The notes: generated by a model not told the origin, from the sequence alone. DNA of 45,949 nt from JASMHC01 sp042092935 (GCA_042092935.1 JBELFK010000005.1:1-45949); one strand, 5' to 3'; positions 33,189 through 42,362 are shown, numbered from the stretch's first letter. Numbers and translations: made by a program.

Positions 33189-33210
33189 TTAGGCCTCACT
33201 CATATGACTT
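33177..33210. repeat. Perfect 13-bp inverted repeat
   Basis: AAGTCATATGAGT (33177-33189) and ACTCATATGACTT (33198-33210) surround an 8-base loop and span the stop codon of the primase-helicase gene. There is no T-run after it on the minus strand. It repeats the TGAGTTAGG element seen 60 bases to the left. Confidence 0.75.
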
Positions 33211-35609
33211 AGGTGGTCATCCAGCCCCTCCGGGTAGACCCAGACAGCAGGGTTTTCGACCTCGAGGCTAAGCCCGGACTGGGGGCATTTGAAATGGCTG
33301 GGCAGGACCGGGCGGGTCTCAGTGGTGACCTCCCCAGTGACCTGGTCGACATGCTCGACCGGTGCGCCGAACTGCATTCCCTCGACGCAGAGATAGCCGA
33401 ATCGCGACCGGGTGATGGGAAAGCCAAACGTCGATGGGTCACGCAGGAACTTCACGAACCCCTTGGTGGCGAGGACGCTGAGGCGCTCGCGGATCGTGTG
33501 CTTGCTGCCAAGGCCGCCTCGGTTTTCAAAACTCTCACAGAACTGCATCGCGGTGTAGAGACGCTCGCCCACCGCCTCGTCCAGCAGCATTCCAAGAATG
33601 ACATCATGCTTTCGGAGCCTCTCGGCATCGAGCTTTGCGCCTACTTCCTTACGCACCAGTCGCTCGTTCATCGGATTGATCTCGACCCAGGCGTCGTTTT
33701 CCTTGTCAACCAGCTTGGCGGCCAGCGCCGGACCGTTGCGCAGTTCGATCTCAAGACGGCGCTGTGAACTTTCCTCGTCTGGACGATGGAGGATCAGCCC
33801 CGAGGTGTAGAACCCGCGCAACGCGCTGGCGCCGGAGAGCGCGAGAAACGGATCATCCTTTATCTGCTGCTTGCTGAGCTTCTTGGTGTGGTGCGCAAGA
33901 ATGACCCCGCAGTCGGGATTGATGTGATCGCGCAGAACCTCGACCCGTTCCTTGAGAAAGAACATCATCGCTGTGTTGTCGTTTTCGCCACCGCCGTCAG
34001 GACCGCCGTCGAAGAGGTTCCGGATCGGGTCGATGCAGATAATGTCCACCGGCGCGTCGGGGAAGGACCGCCGGATCGCCTCGGCCACGCGGACACTGCC
34101 TTCGGTATTGAGCAGTAAGTTCAGCTTTGGCGTGGCCACGAGGTTGTCGCGGGCGCCGGCCAGGACCTCTATTGGAAGGCTGATCTGCTTCATCCGCTCG
34201 CGCAGATAGTGATACTGGATCTCGGCCTGCAGATAGAACACGCGCAAGGGCCGCGGTGGTGTGAAGTCGAGGAACGGCAGGCCTGCGGCCATGTGCACGA
34301 GCCAGGATATCAGAAGGTCGCTTTTCCCGACCTTGGGCGCACCACCCAGCACCAGCAGCCCACCGGGCGTCAGCACACGCGGAGCAATGATGTCCGCAGG
34401 CATTGGGCTGTCGTCGCCCAGCAGCGCGCCAAGCGTGAAGGCGGGCATCTCATTTGGCGCAGGGGCTGCGCTGTCAAGCCGGATGAGAGGCGGTCCACAT
34501 TTTTCCACATGTCGTGCCCAGAGCCGTTCGGATTCACGCTTGAGGCGCTCCACCGGCCACTGAGGCCGCAACATAGCCGCGTTGTAGCCGCAGATACCCT
34601 CCCATCCCTCGTCCTTCGACATCCGGCCCTCATGGACCATGCGGATGAAGTATCCGATGGCGGCCGAAGCTCCTTCAAAGCGCGACCAGTCATCCTGCGC
34701 GCGCTCGCGCACCGGGGTGACCAACACATCATCGACGGCAGGCTTGTCGGGCGCAGTGAAATCTGGCGCGAGATTGACGCCCGGTGCGGGCGGCATGTCG
34801 GCCACGACCTCGATGAATTCGCCAAGGTCACGCTCGCGCTCGGCATTCAGTTCAACAATCTGGACCTGGGTCTTCAGGCTGTTCTTGTAATAGACCGAGC
34901 CCGCGACACGGATGGGCTGGTGGGCCGATCGGAAGTGCATGTCACCGCCAACCTTTGCGGCAATGTCCCCGCGCAGGCGGGTTACGCGGGCGATATCGCT
35001 GCCCTCGGCGGGCTCGGTCAGCTTCCACCAGACATGGGCTTTGCGCTGGCCCTCGGGCGTCACGCCGCCACTTTCCACCACCATGGTGGGCGGTCCGAGG
35101 TGACGCTCCAGATGGGCGCGCTTGGCAGCAATGTCACCGCTGTCGATATCCACTACCACGGCCTGCATCTGCAGGACATCAGCCGCCTTAGCCTGCCCCG
35201 CCTCGGCCACGGTCCCGGGGATGACATAGACGGCCGCACCCTCGCGCCACGCCCAGGTGGCGAAAGTGACCATCTTTTCGCCCACTGCCTCGTTGGCCTC
35301 GATCCAGATATTATGTGGGCGTCCGTCGAAGCCCTGCCCCTTGTCGATGAAGCTTCGGACCGGAATCAATCCGTCGCAGTAACCGAAGACCACGTCCATG
35401 AACCGGGCAATCTGCTCGGTGTCCGGCTCGTCGCCGAAGACATCAACCTGCGGCGGCGCGTCGTTGAAATCCCGCCACGGGTTGAAATGGATAAGATTTT
35501 CGACGGGCGTGTCGGCCGACAGGCTCTGACGATCTTCGATATCGCTCCTCATTTTTGCATCCTCGTGCTCTTCTGGGCTGTTGGGCGGGTCTTTAGTGAG
35601 GTCGGTCAT
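33189..35609 (-). CDS. Primase-helicase (RepB-like primase plus RepA-like ATPase)
   Basis: An 806-residue replication protein. Residues ~60-270 look like an archaeo-eukaryotic-type primase: MQAVVVDIDSGD carries the acidic pair Asp154/Asp156, followed by AHVWWKL and SAHQPIRVAGSVY. Residues ~390-650 are a RepA/RecA-like hexameric ATPase with GGAPKVGKS (422-430) as Walker A, VDIICIDPIRNLFDG as Walker B and GVILAHHTKK. The C-terminus is winged-helix-like (GLGSKHTIRERLSVLATKGFV). The ATG at 35609 overlaps the exonuclease stop. This is the main replication initiator/helicase candidate. Confidence 0.85.
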   Translation of the reverse strand: MTDLTKDPPNSPEEHEDAKMRSDIEDRQSLSADTPVENLIHFNPWRDFNDAPPQVDVFGDEPDTEQIARFMDVVFGYCDGLIPVRSFIDKGQGFDGRPHNIWIEANEAVGEKMVTFATWAWREGAAVYVIPGTVAEAGQAKAADVLQMQAVVVDIDSGDIAAKRAHLERHLGPPTMVVESGGVTPEGQRKAHVWWKLTEPAEGSDIARVTRLRGDIAAKVGGDMHFRSAHQPIRVAGSVYYKNSLKTQVQIVELNAERERDLGEFIEVVADMPPAPGVNLAPDFTAPDKPAVDDVLVTPVRERAQDDWSRFEGASAAIGYFIRMVHEGRMSKDEGWEGICGYNAAMLRPQWPVERLKRESERLWARHVEKCGPPLIRLDSAAPAPNEMPAFTLGALLGDDSPMPADIIAPRVLTPGGLLVLGGAPKVGKSDLLISWLVHMAAGLPFLDFTPPRPLRVFYLQAEIQYHYLRERMKQISLPIEVLAGARDNLVATPKLNLLLNTEGSVRVAEAIRRSFPDAPVDIICIDPIRNLFDGGPDGGGENDNTAMMFFLKERVEVLRDHINPDCGVILAHHTKKLSKQQIKDDPFLALSGASALRGFYTSGLILHRPDEESSQRRLEIELRNGPALAAKLVDKENDAWVEINPMNERLVRKEVGAKLDAERLRKHDVILGMLLDEAVGERLYTAMQFCESFENRGGLGSKHTIRERLSVLATKGFVKFLRDPSTFGFPITRSRFGYLCVEGMQFGAPVEHVDQVTGEVTTETRPVLPSHFKCPQSGLSLEVENPAVWVYPEGLDDHLSHMSEA

Positions 35610-36376
35610 GTTGGCAGGCTCCAACAGCGCGCGGCCCAGGAGCAGAAGCGGCATTCGAAGAAGTCACGGCTCTGGGTCACCCGTGGCAGCAACTCGCCTG
35701 CGTCTGTGGCCTGCAAGATCCGCACGCCGCGATCGGACATCCGCTGCGCGAGGCCGGCGTCGAAGGGCACCAATTCATGGTGCAGCTCGGCCGTGTCCTT
35801 GTTGATCGCGGTGAAAAGCGCCGGGCTGGCCGAGATCCCGGGAACCGTGGCCTCCATGTATGCCTGATAGACGGCAATCTGGGCGGCATAGACGGGCTTC
35901 GACTTCGTCACGCCATCCTTGACGCAGGCGCGCCAATTCTTCGCGTTCATAGTCTTGCATTCCCAGAGCATGGGAACGGCAAGCCCAAACCCCTCAGGGC
36001 CCGAGGCGATGATCCCGTCGACATGGCCGCGGATACGCCCCCGCGCGACAGAGAAGCCAAACTGGCCACCATCGGGCCGGTTGCCCTTGCGTGTGTAGAG
36101 ATCAAAGCCCGCCTGCCGGAGCCAGGCGACAGCCAGATCCTCAAGCATATGACCGATCGCGAAGATGCGCAGCGACTGCCCCGAGAAATCCTTGCCTTCA
36201 TCCTTCAGTGTGCCCGTGAACTCGAATTGCAGCGCGCACTCGCAGGCGTGGCCAAGGCGGGAACCGCCAAGATACTCGCGCGACGCGCGCGTAGCGTTCT
36301 CAGCGGTGAGCGCGGCGTCGATCACCTCGTTGACGCGCTCGGCAAAGCTGGGGCGATGGTTGTAATCGAGGGTCAA
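35606..36376 (-). CDS. Cas4/PD-(D/E)XK exonuclease-like protein
   Basis: A 256-residue nuclease. Cys45/Cys47 in SRLGHACECAL and the C-terminal cluster FFECRFCSWAARCW suggest a Cas4/AddB-type iron-sulphur site. GHVDGII and MLWECKTMN supply the Asp and Glu-x-Lys of the PD-(D/E)XK core. Such enzymes make single-stranded ends for phage recombination; the Sak4-like ATPase and SSB-like protein are nearby. The start is TTG behind AGGAGG, overlapping the preceding stop. Confidence 0.85.
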   Translation of the reverse strand: MTLDYNHRPSFAERVNEVIDAALTAENATRASREYLGGSRLGHACECALQFEFTGTLKDEGKDFSGQSLRIFAIGHMLEDLAVAWLRQAGFDLYTRKGNRPDGGQFGFSVARGRIRGHVDGIIASGPEGFGLAVPMLWECKTMNAKNWRACVKDGVTKSKPVYAAQIAVYQAYMEATVPGISASPALFTAINKDTAELHHELVPFDAGLAQRMSDRGVRILQATDAGELLPRVTQSRDFFECRFCSWAARCWSLPT

Positions 36377-36795
36377 AACGGCACCTCCTGGGATTTCGCG
36401 AGGCGCGACATTTCGGAGCCGTAGCCTTCCAGCACTTCACCGATCAGAAAGGTCACGTCGGCTTGGCTCAGGTCACACAGCCGCTTCTGCCAGCCGATCT
36501 CATCCATGGCCGTGCCGAGGCGTTTCATGACTTGGGCGATGGCCACCTGTTCTTCGTCGGTCATTCCTTGCATTTTCAGTCCTTTTCGAGCGCGCGCGGC
36601 GAAGAACCCCTGGCAGGGCATGGAGCAGAACCAGCGGTGGTCTCGCGGGCGCGGTTTGTTGGGGTCGAAGAAGCCGAAGCCTCGCGCGGGGCGCAGACAG
36701 ACGGCACAGGGCATGAAACGCGGATGCCAAAGCCGGAAATCCGGGCGATCAGCAGCCAGCGTGGGCGCGGCCGGGGTGCATGGGGCATGGATCAC
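36373..36795 (-). CDS. Zinc-binding phage protein (DUF6511-like)
   Basis: A 140-residue protein. PCAVCLRPARGFGFFDP and WFCSMPCQGFF form a four-cysteine zinc knuckle near the N-terminus. A helical C-terminus follows (LSQADVTFLIGEVLEGYGSEM). The pattern fits DUF6511. The GTG start overlaps the helicase stop. Function unknown; a nucleic-acid role is possible. Confidence 0.75.
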   Translation of the reverse strand: MIHAPCTPAAPTLAADRPDFRLWHPRFMPCAVCLRPARGFGFFDPNKPRPRDHRWFCSMPCQGFFAARARKGLKMQGMTDEEQVAIAQVMKRLGTAMDEIGWQKRLCDLSQADVTFLIGEVLEGYGSEMSRLAKSQEVPF

Positions 36796-38477
36796 GCTGC
36801 CCTCCGACCAACGCCGGCAGCAGCTTCGACCAAACGGCCGATATCGCGCTTGTTGAAGCCAAAGGTCATCAAAGCCGAGGCTTTGTAGCGCGTGAGGCCA
36901 AAATCGCTCCGTGCCTCCGGCGAGAGGTACTTGAGCTGCTTTTCGGTGGCGGGCTGGTTCAGCCAGCCACGCGTTTTGAAGGCGCTTTCGTCGGTCTCAT
37001 GCTCGTTCAGCCAGTCATCCGCTTGGGCCAGGCACACGGAGCGTTCCCCGATGCCCAGAAGACGTGTCGCCGCGTTCTTCCGGCCACCAACCGCGTACCA
37101 CTGACCCTCAAACCAGAAGATGCCGCCCCAGGCGTTGAAGCCCGTAGCCATGAGCGCTTCCTCGGAGTCAAAAAGGTCGACCCATTCGAAACTTGAGCGT
37201 TTCAGAAGGTCGATCTCAGTCATAAGGAACCCTGACAGGGGCGTTGCTGTGATCCCGGGCCCACTTTCCTCTTCGTCGAAGGCATCGCCGCAGATAGGGC
37301 ATTCGCTGCTGGCCAGAGGAATATCTGCTCCACAGGACGGGCAGGCCTTTCTCGGCGCCTCACCAGAGCTAGTCTTCCCGTCCAGATCGACATCCTGCTC
37401 CAGCGTTCCGTGGATCAGGCTCGAGGTACCGAAATCCAGAACGACGCAATCGGTCTTTACCACGCCCGGGAATTCCTCGGGATCGACCGTGCGCAGCCCA
37501 CGTCCGACCATCTGGATCATGGTGGACTTGTAGGAACTCGGTCGCAGCAACACGACACAGGAGGTGGGCGGGTGATCCCAGCCCTCCGTCAATACAGCCA
37601 CGTTGACGATGACCCTGATCTTACCGCCCGCGTAATCAGCCAAGACGGACTTGCGGGTCTCAGAAGGCATTTCCCCATGGATCAGTGCTGCAGAGATGCC
37701 TGCGGCCTGGAAGGCGTTGCGTACATGCGCCGCATGCTCGACGGTGGAACAAAAGATCACCGTCTGCCGGTCGCCCGCCTTTTCCTTCCAGTGGCGGATC
37801 ACCTCCTCGGTCACCGGGGCGCGGTCCATGATGTTGGCAACCTCGGACATGTCGAAATCCGAGGATGTCTTTCGGACCGACTTCAGCTCGTCCTGCACGC
37901 CGACGTCGATGACGAAGGTGCGCGGCAGCACGAGATGGCCCGAGGCGATCAATTCTCCCAAGCGGATCTGGTCGGCGACATTATCGAAGACTTCACGCAA
38001 TCCTTTCCGGTCACCCCGATTGGGCGTTGCCGTCACGCCAAACACGCGCGCTTCTGGATTGGCGTCGCGGACTCGATCGATGATGCGCCGGTAACTTGCC
38101 GCGACCGCATGATGTGCCTCATCGATAACGAGGAGATCCAGACGCGGCATGCCGTCGAGGTTCGAGGACCGCGCCAAGGTCGGAACCATTGCGAAAGTGA
38201 CCTGGCCGCCCCAGGACTTCTCATAAGCGTCTACGACGGAGGTGCCGACATTCGGCACCACGCGTTCGAACTTCCCGCGGTTCTGCGCTGTCAGCTCATC
38301 CCGATGGGCCAGAATGCACACCTTGGCATCGGTATCCTTGATGCTCTCGCCGGTGACCGCCGAGAGCATGATCGTCTTGCCCGCACCGGTGGGAGCCACC
38401 CCAAGCGTGTTGCGGCGGGCGTTGAGCGCAGACACGCTGCGCTCAACAAAGGCCTTCTGACGGGGACGCAGGCGCAT
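36792..38477 (-). CDS. Superfamily 2 DEAD/DEAH helicase
   Basis: A 561-residue helicase with APTGAGKT (28-35), LLVIDEAHHAV (motif II), GVTATPNRGD (motif III region), QTVIFCSTVEHAAHV (motif IV) and MIQMVGRGLRT (motif VI). After the core comes a zinc-ribbon pair (CPSCGADIPLASSECPICG). The C-terminal ~150 residues are phage-specific (FNAWGGIFWFEGQWYAVGG). It unwinds DNA in replication or recombination. The start follows GGAGG. Confidence 0.9.
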   Translation of the reverse strand: MRLRPRQKAFVERSVSALNARRNTLGVAPTGAGKTIMLSAVTGESIKDTDAKVCILAHRDELTAQNRGKFERVVPNVGTSVVDAYEKSWGGQVTFAMVPTLARSSNLDGMPRLDLLVIDEAHHAVAASYRRIIDRVRDANPEARVFGVTATPNRGDRKGLREVFDNVADQIRLGELIASGHLVLPRTFVIDVGVQDELKSVRKTSSDFDMSEVANIMDRAPVTEEVIRHWKEKAGDRQTVIFCSTVEHAAHVRNAFQAAGISAALIHGEMPSETRKSVLADYAGGKIRVIVNVAVLTEGWDHPPTSCVVLLRPSSYKSTMIQMVGRGLRTVDPEEFPGVVKTDCVVLDFGTSSLIHGTLEQDVDLDGKTSSGEAPRKACPSCGADIPLASSECPICGDAFDEEESGPGITATPLSGFLMTEIDLLKRSSFEWVDLFDSEEALMATGFNAWGGIFWFEGQWYAVGGRKNAATRLLGIGERSVCLAQADDWLNEHETDESAFKTRGWLNQPATEKQLKYLSPEARSDFGLTRYKASALMTFGFNKRDIGRLVEAAAGVGRRAA

Positions 38478-38496
38478 GACCGTTACCTCCCCGCAC

Positions 38497-39117
38497 TCAC
38501 GCCCAGCTCGGCCGCCCGGCAGTGCCGGGGGTGGCCGAAGGCTGGGTGTTCTGCTGGCCGGAGGGGGCCTGCGAATGCGTATGTCCCGGTGCCGACGGGG
38601 CCGTATTTTGAGGCGCGATGGCCCCCATCAGCGTGGCGTAATCCCGGTGGTCCGGTGTCACGGCCGCGCGGATTTCGTTCTTGTCCTCGCCTTTGGTATC
38701 CTTGCCGATATCAATGCGGGCCACGAACTCCAGCCCATCGAGGTCGGCAAAGCCATTGATCCGACGTTTGGCCTGGGCCTCGGGCGAATTGTCCTTGTCG
38801 GAAATGCCCCGCGCGGAGTTCAAAATACCGCGGATCAGGCCGCGCCCCATATTGGCCCAATTCGGGCCGTTGGGACTATAGAGTCCGATCAGCGACCAGA
38901 TCTTCCGCTTGGCATATGGCCCGTCGAGAACCGTGAACTCGGCGTCGAGATAGACAGACCCCGTGGTGCCGCGCTTGGCATAGCCTCCCGTCCACCCCTG
39001 GCTCGCATCATCGAAGCCACCGGGGCGCAGGGTCATGTGCACCTTGGCAAGCGTGCCCTTCGGGATGACGTTGGTGTTGGATTGCGCGGAGTTGAAGTCG
39101 TTCCAGAGTCCGGACAT
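38497..39117 (-). CDS. Single-stranded-DNA-binding-like protein
   Basis: A 206-residue protein. The N-terminal ~150 residues (VIPKGTLAKVHMTLRPGGFDD, VYLDAEFTVLDGPYAKRKIWS, DGLEFVARIDIGKDTKGEDKNEI in segments) resemble phage DUF669-type SSB substitutes with an OB-like core. The tail is rich in Pro, Gln and Thr. It sits beside the Sak4-like recombinase, the usual pairing. The start is behind AAAGGAG. Confidence 0.75.
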   Translation of the reverse strand: MSGLWNDFNSAQSNTNVIPKGTLAKVHMTLRPGGFDDASQGWTGGYAKRGTTGSVYLDAEFTVLDGPYAKRKIWSLIGLYSPNGPNWANMGRGLIRGILNSARGISDKDNSPEAQAKRRINGFADLDGLEFVARIDIGKDTKGEDKNEIRAAVTPDHRDYATLMGAIAPQNTAPSAPGHTHSQAPSGQQNTQPSATPGTAGRPSWA

Positions 39118-39130
39118 GGCGCGGCTCCTT

Positions 39131-40021
39131 TCAGTTGGTGCTGGGATTAAAGGGAGAGGTCGACACCGGCGCCGGAGGCACCTCGATGTCGATCCCGGGG
39201 TAATTCAGGCGCTGAGGCGCGGGCCGGCCGGGGCTCTGGATCTTCTCCATAAGCCTGCCGAGATGCGGGGCTTCGACCATGTCGAGCCGACCCGAACGGT
39301 CCTTGGCCGGATAGCTCCAGGGGTTCAGTGTCTGGCAGACAAAGGCCCGCTGAAGTTGGCCATTCGCATCGGGAATAGCCGCCAGCGTGATGACCTGGTC
39401 GACGATGCCCGGCAGTTCGAGCCCGGTTTTTGCGCCATCGATTTGGGGCTGGAAGACTTTGCGATTAAAGTCATCGAGCTTTTCATCAAGGATGCCGACA
39501 AACCAGACGTGCTTGCCGCGCGTGTGCTGAAGATGGGTCAGCCATCCGATCATCTCGCGGCCATGCAGGCCGTAAGCACCCCGAATGTCGGGCTTGCCCG
39601 TTTTGTCGGATGTCGCCTCTGGCTGCCCGCGGCACCACTGAAAGCAGAGCCGTCCCGCCACGGTGATCGAGTCGATGAAGACCGTGTGGTATTTTTTCAA
39701 GTTTGCAGGATCACCATACCGGCTGCACACCTCGTCGAAATGCGCCTGGCTATAGGGCTGGTCATCGCGCAGCGCCGGGTTGGGACCGCCAATGAAGACG
39801 GCAAAGTCGCGGCACTCTTTCCAGGTGCGGGGGCGCAGGGTGTCACCCTCCCATCCCTCGACCGCCAGATCCCCAGCTTCGAGGTCCATGAAGAGCGTTG
39901 TCGTCGCGTTCAACGTCCAAAGAAGGCTGGTTTTGCCCTCTCCCGAGCGTCCGAAAATGCACCCCTTGATGCCCTTTCGTTGAGCAAGGCGCTCATCTGC
40001 AGAAATGATCGGGAGGGTCAT
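39131..40021 (-). CDS. Sak4-like RecA-family recombinase ATPase
   Basis: A 296-residue ATPase. GRSGEGKTS (~24-32) is Walker A, HTVFIDSITVAGRL is Walker B, and HVWFVGILDEKLDD follows. The AAA_24/Sak4 layout, the length and the neighbours (SSB-like, exonuclease) point to a single-strand annealing or strand-exchange protein. It overlaps the preceding small gene by the ATGA pattern. Confidence 0.85.
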   Translation of the reverse strand: MTLPIISADERLAQRKGIKGCIFGRSGEGKTSLLWTLNATTTLFMDLEAGDLAVEGWEGDTLRPRTWKECRDFAVFIGGPNPALRDDQPYSQAHFDEVCSRYGDPANLKKYHTVFIDSITVAGRLCFQWCRGQPEATSDKTGKPDIRGAYGLHGREMIGWLTHLQHTRGKHVWFVGILDEKLDDFNRKVFQPQIDGAKTGLELPGIVDQVITLAAIPDANGQLQRAFVCQTLNPWSYPAKDRSGRLDMVEAPHLGRLMEKIQSPGRPAPQRLNYPGIDIEVPPAPVSTSPFNPSTN

Positions 40022-40218
40022 CAGCGCACCTCCCCTTGGGCATCGGCGATGGGATCGCTGACGTAGATGGCCAGAAGCGGTGTGCCGTCGGCGTGCGTAC
40101 CGGCATCCTCAATCTGGTAGTTGCGATGCGGCTCGAAGACCTCGGTCAGTTCCCAGCGGCGGTAGAGCCCTGGGAGCCGTTTCAGATCCTCAAGTGGCAA
40201 GTCGGCATCATGTTTCAT
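40021..40218 (-). CDS. Small phage protein, unknown
   Basis: A 65-residue acidic protein (DLPLEDLKRLPGLYRRWELTEVF, QIEDAGTHADGTPLLAIYVSD in segments). The start at 40218 has a GGAAAG box 9 bp upstream; a longer form from 40326 would overlap the next gene. Coupled to the Sak4-like gene. Family not recognised. Confidence 0.6.
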   Translation of the reverse strand: MKHDADLPLEDLKRLPGLYRRWELTEVFEPHRNYQIEDAGTHADGTPLLAIYVSDPIADAQGEVR

Positions 40219-40303
40219 GCGTGTCGTCTTTCCGTTTGGGTTGGGACGCGCGGTGGCGTCTGAATGGGGAAAGCCAACGGCCGGGCCCGCATGGGACATC
40301 GGG

Positions 40304-41026
40304 TCAGTCGATTTTTTCGAAGGCATAGCGGAGCCGCTTCATTGCGCGCTGGTAGCGCTTGCGCGCAGCCTCCATCGGGATGCCGAGTTCCGCCGCCGCC
40401 TCAGCCTGCGTGAAGCCGTCTATCGCCACGCGGATCACAAGGGCCGCATCCGCACCGATTAGCTCGACTAGGTCATTGCAGAGCAAAATTTTGCTGGCTG
40501 CAGCCGGCGTGTCGCTGACGCTACCTTCGCGAGTAACGCGATATTCTTCAGCGATTTCGCGATCCCACAGCATTTCACGCTGTCGCGCGCGGATCATATC
40601 GCGTTCGATGTTGCGCTGGATGGTCGCCGCGATCCACGTGACCCGCTGGAGATCCAAATCACGGATAGCGGTGGTCGCCCGGGCGAGCACCTCAGACGTG
40701 ATGTCTTCGACGGTGCCCAGTCGGCGCGACAATGATCTGCGTCGGACTGCGTCAAATGCTGGCCAAAGCGCCAATAGCATGACCGTCAAGGCAGTATCCG
40801 CCGCCGCCCCCTCGCTCTGTGACGCAGCGACCAAGGCGGTCAGCAGTGCATTCTTGCGGCCTGAGGGAGCCATGCTGTGATGCAGTGCATCCAGCAGTGC
40901 GGCGGGATCTCTGAAAGGCGTAAGCGCCTTGCTCGAGCCACGGATGGTTTGAAAGTTGCGTTGAAATTCCAGCGTGCTGGAAGAACGGACGAGGTGATCA
41001 CGGATCCCGTGCCACGTTGAGGTCAT
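40304..41026 (-). CDS. Sigma-70-like regulator
   Basis: A 240-residue protein. LGTVEDITSEVLARATTAIRD and WIAATIQRNIERDMIRARQRE resemble sigma region 2. The C-terminal ALVIRVAIDGFTQAEAAAELG and IPMEAARKRYQRAMKRLRYAF form a clear region 4 helix-turn-helix. It is likely an ECF-type factor that switches RNA polymerase to late or middle phage promoters. The N-terminal ~70 residues have no match known to me. Confidence 0.75.
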   Translation of the reverse strand: MTSTWHGIRDHLVRSSSTLEFQRNFQTIRGSSKALTPFRDPAALLDALHHSMAPSGRKNALLTALVAASQSEGAAADTALTVMLLALWPAFDAVRRRSLSRRLGTVEDITSEVLARATTAIRDLDLQRVTWIAATIQRNIERDMIRARQREMLWDREIAEEYRVTREGSVSDTPAAASKILLCNDLVELIGADAALVIRVAIDGFTQAEAAAELGIPMEAARKRYQRAMKRLRYAFEKID

Positions 41027-41134
41027 TGGGCGCCTGCCTGACGGCCGGGCGTCCAGCGCCTCTTAGTGGCCAAGTCAGGGCGTCATGCACCTCTGTGTTT
41101 TCGGGGAATTTTTGGGGCGCGCGTTGCCGCGCGC

Positions 41135-41374
41135 TTAGGTCTTGTCCATCACGTTGAGCGCGCCACAGCCGGGACACTTCGCAGTGATCGGGAAGCTTGC
41201 CAGGAATTCGGCAGGCTTCCTGCGGATGTGCATCTGGAAACCATTGCCCTTGCCCAGGAGTTTCCCACAGTCCTGGCACCGCCACTCGAGCGTGAATGCC
41301 GGGGCGTTCACGTCATTACGATCGCGGTTTCGCTTGTTAGGATGGCCGTAGCCAGGTTTGCAGTTGAGGTTCAT
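41135..41374 (-). CDS. Com-like zinc-ribbon protein
   Basis: A 79-residue protein. The core WRCQDCGKLLGKGNG, then ITAKCPGCGALNVMDKT has the two CxxC pairs and the KLL and KCP-CG-LN patterns of phage Mu Com, which binds mom mRNA and permits translation of a DNA-modification gene. An N-terminal basic extension of ~28 residues is added. The Mu mom gene is not seen here, though an orphan methyltransferase is in the same leftward block. Behind a GAAGGAG box. Confidence 0.7.
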   Translation of the reverse strand: MNLNCKPGYGHPNKRNRDRNDVNAPAFTLEWRCQDCGKLLGKGNGFQMHIRRKPAEFLASFPITAKCPGCGALNVMDKT

Positions 41375-41485
41375 GCGTCGCGCTCCTTCTCGGGTTTGGC
41401 GTCATTAGGGCGAGGGGGATTGTTCGGAGCAGCGACAGACGCTGTTCCGTGGTGAAATCTTGGGGTCGATTGACGTTAGTCGGGA

Positions 41486-42007
41486 TTAGTCGGCGCTGTC
41501 GGCCGTCGCGCTCGACTTCTGGCGGTTCTTCAAGCCTGGCCTAGCGGCAGCTTTACGCCGTTTTTTGCCATGCTCGCGGGCCTCACGAAAATCCGGCTCG
41601 ATCTCTGCCAGGCGCTTTACCAGCCCCTGAAGGTCATACCGGTTGTTCTCCCGGCCACCGGAAAACCCATAGTGCGGCACACGCTCGAGAAGGCCCTCCT
41701 TCTCGAGGTTCCCGATGTAGCGCTGCACCTGGCGTTCGCCGATCCCGAGACGATCGGAAAGCTCAGCCTTGCTGGGATAGGGATTGCGGTCAGAATCCCA
41801 CCAATGATCAACGATCTGCAACAAGACGGCCAACTCCGATGGGTTCAGCTTCAACCGCTTTTGCGCACGAAGTAGCAACGATGGCACGGCACAGTAGCCT
41901 TGATCGATTACCTTTTGGCCCCACTTGGATGCGAGCGCGGACTTGCGCTTCTTTTTCACGGGCTGGGTTGCATCGCCCTGGTTTTCAACTTGATTCTGCT
42001 CAGTCAT
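41486..42007 (-). CDS. Winged-helix regulator or replication protein
   Basis: A 173-residue basic protein with a winged helix (~55-110: LNPSELAVLLQIVDHWWDSD, PSKAELSDRLGIGERQVQRY, LEKEGLLERVPHYG). Its C-terminus is Lys/Arg-rich. It is the first gene of the leftward early block and has an AAGGAG box. Such proteins act as replication organisers or early regulators; a typical CI repressor is not found in this prophage, so this is one candidate for the role. Confidence 0.75.
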   Translation of the reverse strand: MTEQNQVENQGDATQPVKKKRKSALASKWGQKVIDQGYCAVPSLLLRAQKRLKLNPSELAVLLQIVDHWWDSDRNPYPSKAELSDRLGIGERQVQRYIGNLEKEGLLERVPHYGFSGGRENNRYDLQGLVKRLAEIEPDFREAREHGKKRRKAAARPGLKNRQKSSATADSAD

Positions 42008-42362
42008 GTGTGTTCTCCTTGCCCTGTAAATGACGCCTGACGATGCCTCGCGCAAGATGCGCAAGGCGGACATATCTGTCTCTGGGGTGGTGACGCAAGT
42101 GTCCTGGGGCACAAGTCGCATTCGTCTCATGAAGTAGACTTATGTAACTCAGACGAAACGTAAGCCGTATAACAAGTATTTAATGCCCCCAGTCAGATAC
42201 GTCCTATGGCATGGTGAATTTTTTTTCACCGACATCGAGGAACGTGACGCGTTCTGGTAATCCGGCAGCCTTTTCTTAAGTCCATGTCCCAAACGGGCCG
42301 ATTGCAAGGCTTTTCCGTTTCAGACCCCGCAACCTTCTGGCGGGCGAGTGACGGAGACCACG
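42008..42362. promoter_or_regulatory. Divergent control region
   Basis: A gene-free 355 bases between the leftward early block and the rightward integrase operon. It is AT-richer than its flanks. GGTGAA (42213-42218) and TTCACC (42225-42230) form a perfect repeat around six T's. Promoters for both directions are expected here, but I cannot place -35/-10 boxes with confidence. Confidence 0.5.
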
